NCBI GenBank assembly: GCA_050949865.1
Contig: JBMNGN010000005.1
Location: forward strand, 62,001-126,000
Source: JBMNGN01 sp050949865
GTDB lineage: Bacteria; Bacillota; Syntrophomonadia; Syntrophomonadales; Syntrophomonadaceae
Reading direction: 5' to 3'
DNA length: 64,000 bases
The position numbers and the translations under genes were made by a program. Below are positions 34,698 through 42,415 of the stretch, piece by piece (within the stretch, counting starts at the first letter, position 1; every line of letters begins with the position of its first letter). The notes beneath the pieces were generated by a model, which made no database searches, was not told the origin of the DNA, and worked only from the letters and a program-made list of their open reading frames with translations.

Positions 34698-34726
34698 AGA
34701 ATAGCCTATGCCTGAGCAAAAATCAA
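34698..34726 (-). promoter_or_regulatory. Sigma-A type promoter of aroF-tyrA-aroA
   Basis: TTGATT (34721-34726) and TATTCT (34698-34703) are separated by 17 nt on the minus strand. The start would be near 34691, giving an attenuated RNA of about 110 nt when the terminator at 34581-34615 forms. Confidence 0.55.
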
Positions 34727-34796
34727 CGCCATCCCAGCAAATACAATAACCAAATTCATCCAGGACAAAAATTCCCCGAGTCTAAAAGGATTTATA

Positions 34797-35987
34797 TTAT
34801 GATTCCTCGGTAGTTGCCTGGTTTAACCTTTTGTTAGCATTAGCAGTCCTGATAATATAAACCAGCATACAGATTAATGCTGCACTGGAAAATAAGCTTG
34901 CCGAATAATAAGCATAGTTTACTCCTCGATCAAGGAGAAAACCACCCAATAATGGGCCTATTGACCTTCCGAGACTATCATAACCCGCCAGTATGCCCAT
35001 AGTTTTGCCTTGCTGCATAGCAGTCCTTCTGGACACAGCTACATTAATTGATGGCCGTATCAAGCCAATACCTCCTGTAAACAAGGCCATACAGCCCATC
35101 ACTCCTGCCAAGCTGGTGACTTGCAGGATTAACAAAAATCCAATAGTTAAAATACTCATCCCTATTCCCGCCGTTCGCTCCTCTCCCAGACGGTTGATTA
35201 GCTTACCGGCGATTACCCCCTGGGTAATAAACATCATTAACCCTCCGGCGCTGAAAGCCCAACCGATATCTCTTGGCCCCAGCCCTAATTTAGCTTCCCC
35301 GAAAAGAGCTAAAGTCCCGTTATGTGCTGATTCTGCTATACTGCAAAGAAGCATAACCACAAAAAAGATGGCAATAGGAGTTTTTAACCCAGCAACCATG
35401 GACCCTCTTACCACCCTGGTTTCTTTTTTTCTTTTATCCTCAGCCAGGGACTCTGGAACCAGCAGCAATACCGCCAACAAGTTACAAAGAGCTAAAAATC
35501 CAGCAAACAAAAAGGGAGCCCATATGGATATCTTATACATCAACCCCCCTATGGCCGGTCCAAAAACCATTCCGATTCCGATGGAGGCCCCAACTAAGCC
35601 CATAGTTGAGGCCCTTTTTTCTAAAGAGGTAGTATCAGCCACATAAGCTAAAGCGGTGGGTATAGTTGCGCACGATAGAGCCCCACCGATTATGCGGGCA
35701 ATATATAACATCAGCAGGCAATTAGCCCCGGCCAGCATGAACTGGGTAATAGAAATCCCCGCTAAACCCAGCAGCAATACCGGTTTCCTTCCGATCCGGT
35801 CGGAATAACTACCCCAGAAAGGAGCAAAAATAAACTGACAGACCGCAAAAATAGTCAATAATGCCCCCAGTTGAAAAGCAGTGGCCCCAAATGATGTAGC
35901 ATAATAAGGAAGTACAGGCATGATTATGCTGAAGCCAACCCCTACCAGGAAAATCGAAATGAAAACTGTCGCCAGCCCGCGGGTAAT
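34797..35987 (-). CDS. MFS transporter (multidrug exporter-like)
   Basis: A major facilitator superfamily protein with 12 predicted helices, resembling TetA/Bmr-type drug exporters. The loop 2-3 motif A is GSYSDRIGRKPVLL, and the antiporter motif C region is VGASIGIGMVFGPAIGG. The first canonical start (ATG, 35921; 374 aa) would cut off half of helix 1. In frame upstream the sequence ATVFISIFLVGVGFSIIMP completes helix 1, but the only initiator near the strong AAGGAAGG site is an ATT at 35987 (7-nt spacing; 396 aa). Either ATT is used, or a frameshift separates an upstream ATG at 36013 from the main frame. Substrate unknown. Confidence 0.75.
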   Translation of the reverse strand: MTRGLATVFISIFLVGVGFSIIMPVLPYYATSFGATAFQLGALLTIFAVCQFIFAPFWGSYSDRIGRKPVLLLGLAGISITQFMLAGANCLLMLYIARIIGGALSCATIPTALAYVADTTSLEKRASTMGLVGASIGIGMVFGPAIGGLMYKISIWAPFLFAGFLALCNLLAVLLLVPESLAEDKRKKETRVVRGSMVAGLKTPIAIFFVVMLLCSIAESAHNGTLALFGEAKLGLGPRDIGWAFSAGGLMMFITQGVIAGKLINRLGEERTAGIGMSILTIGFLLILQVTSLAGVMGCMALFTGGIGLIRPSINVAVSRRTAMQQGKTMGILAGYDSLGRSIGPLLGGFLLDRGVNYAYYSASLFSSAALICMLVYIIRTANANKRLNQATTEES

Positions 35988-36079
35988 AACTCTTCCTTCC
36001 TCCCCTTCAACATCTCCAACAGCTGCTTTCTCAATGAGCGCAACCGGATAAATTCAAGATATTTCTAAAATAACACCTT

Positions 36080-36913
36080 TCACTTGATTACTTTATTATA
36101 TAATCCTGCCAACTGGATAATATCCTTGTACATGCTTAAATAGTTGTCGAAGTTCAGAGACTGCTTGCCATCAGACAAGGCTATATCCGGCTGGTGGTGT
36201 ACTTCTGCCATTATCCCGTCAGCCCCGGCAGCAATTGCAGCCCGGGCTATGGGAGCAACCATTTGCCACCTGCCGGTGGCATGGCTAGGATCGACTATTA
36301 TCGGGAGATGGGACAATTCCTTCACCAATGGAACAGCACCAATATCCACCGTGTTTCGGGTATACGTTTCGAAACTCCTAATGCCCCGTTCACACAGTAT
36401 TACCTTTTCATTTCCGCCCCTGACAATGTACTCGGCAGCCAGCAACCATTCCTCAATAGTTGCCGATAATCCTCTCTTCAGCATTACCGGTTGGTTAATC
36501 TTTCCCAATTCTTCTAAGAGGGTATAGTTTTGCATATTCCTGCTGCCAACCTGTAATATATCAACGTAAGGGCCAATATCTGTCAGGTCCCGGATATCCA
36601 TGATCTCAGTAATAATGGGCAGCCCAGTTCTTTCCCGGGCCTCAAGCAATATGTCTAAACCCTTGATACCCAGACCTTTAAACGAATACGGAGAAGTACG
36701 GGGTTTGAACAGGCTGCCCCGCAATATATGGGCTCCTTCTCTTTTAAGAAATTCGGCTATTTTTAAATATGATTCCTGGTTTTCCACAGCGCAAGGTCCT
36801 GCAATAATAGTACAAAATCCTTGCCCTATAAAAACCGGCTCACTGTCCGTTTTTATCTCAATTATCGTATCATTTTCCTTGTATTCCCTGGACACCAGCT
36901 TGAAAGGTCTCAT
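36080..36913 (-). CDS. aroF: Second DAHP synthase, lacking the regulatory N-terminal domain
   Basis: A 277-aa type I-beta DAHP synthase. The start is set at MRPFKLVSREY, with GGAGGG 6 nt upstream. The barrel motifs IIAGPCAVENQES, LRGSLFKPRTSPYSFKG, LKRGLSATIEEW, CERGIRSFETYTRNTVDI and IVDPSHATGRW are intact. Compared with the paralogue at 33541-34548 it lacks the first 65 or so residues, the ferredoxin-like domain that confers feedback inhibition in this group. It is therefore probably insensitive to tyrosine. It stands apart from the aroF-tyrA-aroA operon, next to an IS3 element whose end supplies a -35 hexamer. Confidence 0.92.
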   Translation of the reverse strand: MRPFKLVSREYKENDTIIEIKTDSEPVFIGQGFCTIIAGPCAVENQESYLKIAEFLKREGAHILRGSLFKPRTSPYSFKGLGIKGLDILLEARERTGLPIITEIMDIRDLTDIGPYVDILQVGSRNMQNYTLLEELGKINQPVMLKRGLSATIEEWLLAAEYIVRGGNEKVILCERGIRSFETYTRNTVDIGAVPLVKELSHLPIIVDPSHATGRWQMVAPIARAAIAAGADGIMAEVHHQPDIALSDGKQSLNFDNYLSMYKDIIQLAGLYNKVIK

Positions 36914-37025
36914 TTTTTCCCTCCAGCGCATAACCATGTTTAATGTCTGTGTTATACTAGAGCCCAAAATACCTTATAGAGCGCTTACTAGGTGAGCACA
37001 AATCATTTTGTGGTATCATTGTATC

Positions 37026-37056
37026 ATTATATCTGTACTGCCCCCCATTTTGTCAA
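37026..37056 (-). promoter_or_regulatory. Probable hybrid promoter of the second DAHP synthase at the IS3 end
   Basis: On the minus strand TTGACA (37051-37056) lies within the IS3 element end and TATAAT (37026-37031) just outside it. The spacing is 19 nt, or 17 nt if GATATA is the -10. The outward TTGACA plus flanking TATAAT suggests the insertion created or altered the promoter. Confidence 0.5.
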
Positions 37057-37061
37057 CACAG

Positions 37062-37979
37062 TTAGGCAACATTTTGTAGAATACTTTGCTGATAATATTC
37101 GGCCGGGGTTAAATATCCCAGAGCTGAATGAATACGTTTGCTGTTATAATCTATGTAAGCCTCTATTGAGGTAATTGCTTCACTATATGTTTCGTACATG
37201 TTGTAGTAGAGCTCTTCTTCCTTGAGAGTACGGAAAAACCGTTCAATATGAGCATTATGCTCTGGTGTAGCATAGGCCGAATACAAAAGAGTTACATCAC
37301 AAGTGGATAATTCCTTAACAAATTTGCGACTAGTCGGCTGGCAGCCATTATCTACTTGCATTATTAGTCCCTGATCCCTGGTACCTTCCGGGAAACGGTT
37401 CTTGACAGCTTTGTCAAAGGCGGCTAACCATTCGTCGGCTCTGGCTCGGGAGCTAATTTCATAGCCAACGATAGAACGATCATAGCGGTCAATTATTGCC
37501 ATAATATAGAGCCAGCCGTAACCAGAAAGATAGGTCTTGGTCATGTCCATTTCCCAAATTTGATTGGGTTTTGTAGGCTGACTGGGCCGCTCTTTCATTT
37601 GGACTATACGTCGGTTTTTTAATCGCTGTTGGCTCAGACCCAGTTTATTCATAACCCGGTTAACCCGCTTCTGACTGACATTTATGTTAAATTCGCGCCT
37701 GAGTATAACGCGAATGCGGCGATACCCATAAAGAGGATAACGGGTACAAGCCATTTTAATTGCTGCCAACAGTTCCTTTTCAGATACATAATTCTGCTTA
37801 GGTTCATGTGTTTGGTTACTCTTACGATTACGAAGATAGAACCGTGAACGCGGTACTCCCAGTATTTTGGCAGCATCTTTGATACTGATTCCGTCTTTTC
37901 TTAGTTCAGTAGCTAATACAGCATAGCGATCCGAATCTACTTCGGAAACTTGCGGTTGAAGAATTCTTCCGTTTTTTTT
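37062..37979 (-). CDS. IS3-family transposase OrfB (DDE integrase), expressed by -1 frameshift
   Basis: The integrase part of the transposase. The DDE residues lie in IWEMDMTKTYLSG (first D), LIMQVDNGCQPTSRKF (second D) and EHNAHIERFFRTLKEEE (E). An HTH_21-type segment (YPLYGYRRIRVILRREF) precedes them. The frame is open from the A8 run at 37972-37979 with no canonical start until a TTG at 37769. The slippery A-AAA-AAA heptamer in the orfA frame fits programmed -1 frameshifting to make an OrfAB fusion. Product of the shifted frame upstream includes SDRYAVLATELRKDGISIKD. Confidence 0.8.
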   Translation of the reverse strand, partial: KKNGRILQPQVSEVDSDRYAVLATELRKDGISIKDAAKILGVPRSRFYLRNRKSNQTHEPKQNYVSEKELLAAIKMACTRYPLYGYRRIRVILRREFNINVSQKRVNRVMNKLGLSQQRLKNRRIVQMKERPSQPTKPNQIWEMDMTKTYLSGYGWLYIMAIIDRYDRSIVGYEISSRARADEWLAAFDKAVKNRFPEGTRDQGLIMQVDNGCQPTSRKFVKELSTCDVTLLYSAYATPEHNAHIERFFRTLKEEELYYNMYETYSEAITSIEAYIDYNSKRIHSALGYLTPAEYYQQSILQNVA

Positions 37980-38238
37980 AGTATCTCTACCTCTAGCGTT
38001 TTACGTCCCAGAGCTTGCTCGAGTTCCTTTATTCTCAGCTCTAAAGCTTTAACCTGGTTGGTCTTGCCGTTGTTCTGGAGTCCCTGAATCCCAGCAGCAA
38101 TAAACTGGTCTCTCAGTTTGTAGTAAGTAGAGGTGGATACTCCATATTTGCGGCAGAGGTCTGAAACGGGTAATTCACCTTTAAGTCCCTAAGAACTAGG
38201 GCTAGTGCATCATCATCGCTTAGCTTTTTCTTCGGCAT
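37937..38238 (-). pseudogene. IS3-family OrfA, frameshifted by a single-base loss
   Basis: OrfA would be a 100-aa helix-turn-helix/leucine-zipper protein: MPKKKLSDDDALALVLRDLK, then after the break GELPVSDLCRKYGVSTSTYY and a coiled coil ELRIKELEQALGRKTLEVEI. The 302-nt length is one short of a whole frame; restoring one A at the AAA run (38180-38182) joins the two halves. As read, translation stops after about 41 codons. It starts at an ATG after GGGAGGAG. A sequencing indel is possible but a decayed element is equally likely. Confidence 0.75.
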
Positions 38239-38320
38239 GGTAGCTCTCCTCCCTTATTATGGATTCTACCATAACCGTGTTGTCACTCCTTGGGTATCAG
38301 TATATATATGATTATCAGAA

Positions 38321-38343
38321 ATATTATCTACCGATAATATAAT
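38321..38343 (+). promoter_or_regulatory. Palindromic operator-like site over the nitrilase promoter
   Basis: A perfect 8-bp inverted repeat, ATATTATC-TACC-GATAATAT (38321-38340), overlaps a TATAAT hexamer (38338-38343) placed about 30 nt before the nitrilase ATG. No strong -35 is seen. It may be an operator for a repressor. Confidence 0.4.
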
Positions 38344-38375
38344 CAAGTAAAACACCAACACAGGAGGAGTTATTT

Positions 38376-39218
38376 ATGAAAATATCAATATCTGTATGCC
38401 AAATGACGGTGACGGATCAGAAAGAGGAAAACCTGAAGAAAGCCAAACAAATGATAGTCCAGTCTGCTCAATCAGGTGCAGATGTGGCAATCCTGCCGGA
38501 GATCTTCAACGGTCCTTACCAGTCAGAGCTTTTTCCTATATATGCTGAAAAATTTCCAGGGCCTACCACCGATTTCCTGTCTCAAATGGCTAGAGAATAT
38601 AACATCGGTATCATTGGAGGCTCAATTGTTGAAAGGGGAGAAGACGGAAAGCTTTATAACTGCAGCTTTGCCTTTGACCATAACGGCCAGCTCCTCGGAA
38701 AACACCGAAAAATTCACCTTTTTGACGTTGAAATTCCCGGGGAATTATCCTTTAGGGAATCAGATACCTTATCCCCGGGCAATCAGCTGACTGCATTTGT
38801 TTACAAGCAAATACGGTTTGGGGTCATGATCTGCTATGATGTTCGTTTTCCAGAACTGGCCAGGCTGTTAGCCCTTTCAGGGGTACAGGTACTGGTAATT
38901 CCAGCAGCTTTTAATACCATAACCGGGCCTGCCCATTGGGATTTACTAATGCGCTGCAGGGCAGTAGACAACCAATGCTACGTGGTAGCTGCTTCCCCAG
39001 CCCGCAATGCCAATGCCAGTTACCAGGCTTGGGGTTATTCCATGATAGTTGATCCCTGGGGAAAGGTGATTAACCAGCTTGGCCAATCAGAAGCTATCCT
39101 GTCGGCAGAACTGGATATCAAGAACGTAGAACAGGTTAAAAGCCAGCTGCCGCTATTAAAACACCGGCGCACGGATTTATATAAACTCGAAATCATTGCG
39201 GAAGAGAGCAAAAAATGA
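38376..39218 (+). CDS. Carbon-nitrogen hydrolase (nitrilase superfamily, omega-amidase-like)
   Basis: A 280-aa cytoplasmic amidase of the nitrilase superfamily. The catalytic triad is E42 (LPEIFNGPYQ), K112 (GKHRKIHLFD) and C153 (GVMICYDVRFPE). The sequence around FDVEIPGELSFRESDTLSPG and HWDLLMRCRAVDNQCYV is typical of Nit2/omega-amidase enzymes, which hydrolyse alpha-ketoglutaramate or alpha-ketosuccinamate. The substrate here is not proven. AGGAGG precedes the ATG. It is a single plus-strand gene between an IS3 copy and the convergent aroH, and a palindrome overlaps its promoter region. Confidence 0.9.
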   Translation: MKISISVCQMTVTDQKEENLKKAKQMIVQSAQSGADVAILPEIFNGPYQSELFPIYAEKFPGPTTDFLSQMAREYNIGIIGGSIVERGEDGKLYNCSFAFDHNGQLLGKHRKIHLFDVEIPGELSFRESDTLSPGNQLTAFVYKQIRFGVMICYDVRFPELARLLALSGVQVLVIPAAFNTITGPAHWDLLMRCRAVDNQCYVVAASPARNANASYQAWGYSMIVDPWGKVINQLGQSEAILSAELDIKNVEQVKSQLPLLKHRRTDLYKLEIIAEESKK

Positions 39219-39231
39219 ATAACCGTATTAA

Positions 39232-39594
39232 TTATTTAACCAAATCCCTGCGCAGTTCTCGGGCCTGATTAAGGTAAACATGTACTATCTCTTCTTGGGT
39301 TTTATCCGTGTTTATATGGATTAATACCCTGATACAAAGCGGTAAGGCCTCCCTAACCGGTATTTCCTGGAAACACATTAACGGAACCAAATTCCATCCA
39401 AGAGAACGGGCTGCAACTGCAGGAAACACAGATTTTATATCCGGGGTTACTGTAAATAGAACACTGGCAATATCCTCCAGGTTAATGGAATTTGCTTGTT
39501 GCATGGCTTCCAATAGCTCCCTGGTTGCGGTAAGGATTTCATCCTTTATATCGGCATTTACTGTAGTTGCTCCCCTGATGCCTCTTACTGCCAT
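39232..39594 (-). CDS. aroH: Chorismate mutase, AroH type
   Basis: Rearranges chorismate to prephenate, feeding TyrA and prephenate dehydratase. The 120-aa protein is the monofunctional AroH fold, opening MAVRGIRGATTVNADIKDEI and showing NLEDIASVLFTVTPDIKSVFPA-type segments and RVLIHINTD near residue 94. The second ATG is preferred as start because GGGG lies 7 nt upstream and it matches the family's N-terminus. It is 21 nt downstream of the HutP-like gene and convergent with the nitrilase gene. Confidence 0.92.
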   Translation of the reverse strand: MAVRGIRGATTVNADIKDEILTATRELLEAMQQANSINLEDIASVLFTVTPDIKSVFPAVAARSLGWNLVPLMCFQEIPVREALPLCIRVLIHINTDKTQEEIVHVYLNQARELRRDLVK

Positions 39595-39615
39595 AACCAT
39601 ACCCCTTCCTTAGAT

Positions 39616-40032
39616 TTAGGGAACCGCTCTATGACCGAGTCCTATGGCAACCTCATCCAGATGCAACAGACCAATACCCATAAAAATTGCCACACTTACA
39701 TGGTCTCCATGACGAGCAACCCCAATCTTGCCGCCAATGTTTAAACCAAGAGCTTTCGGCATAATTTGAGCTATAGCTTCCCGGGCTGCGCCAGCAACAG
39801 CCCCTTCATCAGCATGAGTGTCTTTTATTACCCCTTCCCGCTTAGCTGCAACTACTGAACGCTCAACGATTTTCCCTACGGAACTGATAAACTCCCCTCC
39901 ATAGTCTACTGCCACTGCCATTACTCCATACTTATCCATTAGTTCTTTTTTAAGTTGTCCTTCATCCGACCGTGACGTAGATAAAGCCATCCTTATGGCT
40001 GCTGTAGCTACAATTTTACTGCCTATTTCCAA
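39616..40032 (-). CDS. HutP-like RNA-binding antiterminator family protein
   Basis: A 138-aa protein of the HutP family. In Bacillus, HutP binds L-histidine and Mg2+ and an RNA hairpin to allow transcription of the histidine-degradation operon. The C-terminal half shows the family pattern (DTHADEGAVAGAAREAIAQI, then HVSVAIFMGIGLLHLDEVAI and GLGHRAVP), including several histidines that could serve as metal ligands. No hut genes are in the window. It lies between an unknown membrane-anchored protein and aroH, so it may control other RNAs; its ligand and target are open. Confidence 0.75.
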   Translation of the reverse strand: MEIGSKIVATAAIRMALSTSRSDEGQLKKELMDKYGVMAVAVDYGGEFISSVGKIVERSVVAAKREGVIKDTHADEGAVAGAAREAIAQIMPKALGLNIGGKIGVARHGDHVSVAIFMGIGLLHLDEVAIGLGHRAVP

Positions 40033-40083
40033 ATTAACCCCACCTGATAAATATTGGTATATACTATTTTACTACTCCTTATG

Positions 40084-40572
40084 CTATTTGACGATTATTT
40101 TCCCAATCATCACCATACTTTGGTTACCGGTGTAGCTGTTCCCTACCCCAGGGTAGGCAAGGTTCTCAGAAGCCCCGGATATTGTATATTCCACAGGAAA
40201 GGCATAATAGGAAGAATCTATTTCGACTACATCTCCTGCCATCAGCGTAAGACTAAGCTCCGGTTCCGTAAAGTTACCGGTTGGCTGGCCATTTATCAGT
40301 ACGTTTGCCTTGGGTAAAGAGGAGTACTCACTGATTGATATGGTTAACGCAGCAAAAGGAGAGTTAACCTGCATACCGGGCTCAGTTTCCCGGTACTGGG
40401 TACCAGCACTAACAGGAAACTCAAGTAATTGCCCTTCCATTTGTTCTGACCAGCTGAGGTAAAACCGGAATGAATCCTTGGTCATCATACCCTGTACCAG
40501 CACCAGAACAATTAATATCAATACTATACATCTGATTAACATCTTTTCTATTAGATTAACCCACTTTTTCAA
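40084..40572 (-). CDS. Hypothetical membrane-anchored protein
   Basis: A 162-aa protein not recognised as a named family. An N-terminal hydrophobic helix (about residues 12-29, rich in Leu/Ile/Val) would anchor it, leaving about 130 residues outside the membrane. The outer part is mostly beta-type, with LPKANVLINGQPTGNFTEPE and LTLMAGDVVEIDSSYY, which looks like an immunoglobulin-like or carbohydrate-binding beta sandwich. It precedes the HutP-like gene by 51 nt. A cell-surface or spore-related role would be speculation. Confidence 0.6.
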   Translation of the reverse strand: MKKWVNLIEKMLIRCIVLILIVLVLVQGMMTKDSFRFYLSWSEQMEGQLLEFPVSAGTQYRETEPGMQVNSPFAALTISISEYSSLPKANVLINGQPTGNFTEPELSLTLMAGDVVEIDSSYYAFPVEYTISGASENLAYPGVGNSYTGNQSMVMIGKIIVK

Positions 40573-40692
40573 GCAACCATCTCCCCGGGATACTTTTTAG
40601 TATATTATGCCCCATAGGAAATGATTATCCATCATATTATTACTGGGTGAGCTAATGGTATATATCGGGGTAGATTAAGCTGATGTATTTTC

Positions 40693-40908
40693 TTAAATCC
40701 TCTCTACCTTAATTACTAAATCAGGACACATCAAAGCACACATACCGCACCCGGTACATTTATCCGGTTTTAGCATAGTAACTGGTGTATATCCCAGAAC
40801 ATTGTTAAAGCTTCTGTCCAGCCCCAGTATCTTTTGGGGACAAAATGCTACACAGATCTCACACGCCTTACATCGGCTAGAATTGATAATTACCTGCCCC
40901 TTAGCCAT
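40693..40908 (-). CDS. Two-[4Fe-4S] ferredoxin (2-oxoacid oxidoreductase delta-like)
   Basis: A 71-aa ferredoxin with two complete cluster motifs: CKACEICVAFCP (residues 13-24) and CTGCGMCALMCPD (near residue 51-63). The spacing and the PQKILGLDRSFNNVLGYTPV linker resemble the delta (KorD/VorD) subunits of 2-oxoacid:ferredoxin oxidoreductases. No alpha, beta or gamma subunit gene is adjacent, so it is either a free electron carrier or separated from its complex. AGGAGG precedes the ATG. Confidence 0.88.
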   Translation of the reverse strand: MAKGQVIINSSRCKACEICVAFCPQKILGLDRSFNNVLGYTPVTMLKPDKCTGCGMCALMCPDLVIKVERI

Positions 40909-41107
40909 TACAAATCCTCCTATTGTTGCATTATGTATAGTAATTATTAACCTTTGTTCAGTGTAACCTTCAACACCTGGCTATGAAAGCCAAACCTTAT
41001 CCCAATAATGTTATTACCCGCCAATCTGCTCCAGGATGGCATTTGATTAAATCCATCTTTAGAATACGGCTCAGTTACTTTGCGGGTTGGGCTCCTTAAT
41101 CAAACTG

Positions 41108-41548
41108 CTATTTCCAGGTATTGATTTTCTTTTCTAAATAATCCCGGTAATTGACCAGTTCCTCACTGGCCCTAAGAAAAATCCTTTCCAGCTCAATACT
41201 GGAGAGGGTAATCTCCTTGGGTTCCAGCACCTCTATAGTTCTGAACTCTTCTTTCATGGTAAATTTCAAGGCATCTTCCAAGGAATCAGCAGTAAAGCAA
41301 ATAAATACCGGGGCATAAGACACTGCCTTACCGGTTATTTCATCAAAAACCGTATATACCTCCTGGCTCATATCAATTTCATCAATATGTATGCCCTGGA
41401 CAGGGACGTTTCTTATCAAGGCAACCTTATGCTGTCTAACCTCCTCAGACAGTTCCTCATTGCTTTTTCCGCCAAAAAGGCTCTTGCCAACCCGTCCTCT
41501 ACCCGTATAATCGAAACGTATTCTGATTTTAAGCTTGGCCAATTCCAA
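41108..41548 (-). CDS. Hypothetical protein
   Basis: A 146-aa soluble protein not recognised. It begins MELAKLKIRIRFDYTGRGR, has an acidic central region (GIHIDEIDMSQEVYTVFDEI), and ends in an amphipathic helix (LERIFLRASEELVNYRDYLE). No signal peptide, membrane segment or cysteine motif is evident. GGGGAGGA precedes the ATG. It stands alone, with about 200 nt on the downstream side before the ferredoxin gene. Confidence 0.6.
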   Translation of the reverse strand: MELAKLKIRIRFDYTGRGRVGKSLFGGKSNEELSEEVRQHKVALIRNVPVQGIHIDEIDMSQEVYTVFDEITGKAVSYAPVFICFTADSLEDALKFTMKEEFRTIEVLEPKEITLSSIELERIFLRASEELVNYRDYLEKKINTWK

Positions 41549-41689
41549 TCCTCCTCCCCTGCGGTGGTTATCTATTTGAGGGAATAATGCAATCCTGCCA
41601 GGCTATAATTATAAACCGGCCAGCAATTTTCCTGGATAAGCTCCGAAAAACCGCAAACACCTTAACCGGCCGTTGTTTATTATATTAAT

Positions 41690-42415
41690 CTATTTTCCTT
41701 TAATTTGGGCCATTTTCTTTAGTATATTGACTTCCCGCCCGGATAGGTACCTGTATTTACCGCATGGAACACCCTTGAGGGTAAGAAATGCGAAAGCTGT
41801 CCTTTTTAAGGATACAACCTCATGACCGATACTGGAACACATCCTTTTTATTTGCCTCTTTTTCCCCTCGCGGATCTTGATCTCTAACCGGGTCATATTA
41901 TGGTGGTAGCCAAGTATTTTAACTCTTGCCGGAGAGGTAATCCCTCCATCATCCAGTATTACTCCCTTTTTCAAGAGCAACAGACTTGATTCGGCTACTC
42001 TTCCCCTAACCCAAACCTCATACTTTTTCCAAATAGCATGCCGGGGATGGGTCATAAGATTGCAGAATCCACCGTCATTGGTTAGCAGCAAAAGGCCTTC
42101 TGTATCGTAATCCAGCCTTCCCACCGGATAAAGCCGTAATTGTATATCTTTTACCAGGTCAAGAACAGTCGGCCTCCCTTGGGGATCATGAACACTGCTT
42201 ATATATTCCCGGGGCTTGTTTAACAATATATATACCTTTTCAGGTTTCCCCAGCCTAAGACCGTCAACATCAACCGTGTCTGAGGCCGGATCAACTTTTA
42301 TCCCCTGTTCTCTAACTGTAACTCCATTAACTCTTACTCGTCCATCAGCTATTAAGCTCTCTGCTTTACGCCGGGATACAACTCCAGCATCAGCAATAAA
42401 CCTTGAAAGACGCAA
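41690..42415 (-). CDS. rluB: Ribosomal large-subunit pseudouridine synthase B
   Basis: Makes a pseudouridine in helix 89/90 of 23S rRNA. The start is a TTG (MRLSRFIADAGVVSRRKAE), 7 nt after GGGAAGGA, giving 241 aa; the longer frame adds atypical residues. An S4 RNA-binding domain covers residues 1-60, then the RsuA/RluB catalytic domain carries the active-site aspartate in VGRLDYDTEGLLLLTND. KIREGKKRQIKRM lies near the C-terminus. In many firmicutes rluB sits near scpAB and spmAB, as here at a few kilobases' distance. Confidence 0.92.
   Translation of the reverse strand: MRLSRFIADAGVVSRRKAESLIADGRVRVNGVTVREQGIKVDPASDTVDVDGLRLGKPEKVYILLNKPREYISSVHDPQGRPTVLDLVKDIQLRLYPVGRLDYDTEGLLLLTNDGGFCNLMTHPRHAIWKKYEVWVRGRVAESSLLLLKKGVILDDGGITSPARVKILGYHHNMTRLEIKIREGKKRQIKRMCSSIGHEVVSLKRTAFAFLTLKGVPCGKYRYLSGREVNILKKMAQIKGK

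Larger units (their letters stand above)
37034..38304 (-). mobile_element. IS3-family insertion sequence, about 1.27 kb
   Basis: The element carries overlapping orfA and orfB in the classic IS3 layout. Its ends share an imperfect inverted repeat: TGTACTG and CAACACAGTTA at the left (37034-37064) against TATACTG and CAACACGGTTA read inward from the right (38304 to 38272). No clear target-site duplication is visible. orfA has lost one base, so the copy is probably inactive unless supplied in trans. Confidence 0.8.

Noticed and set aside
34549..34796. T-box riboswitch upstream of aroF
   Set aside because: No TGGNACCGCG-type T-box sequence precedes the terminator, and the leader is only about 110 nt.
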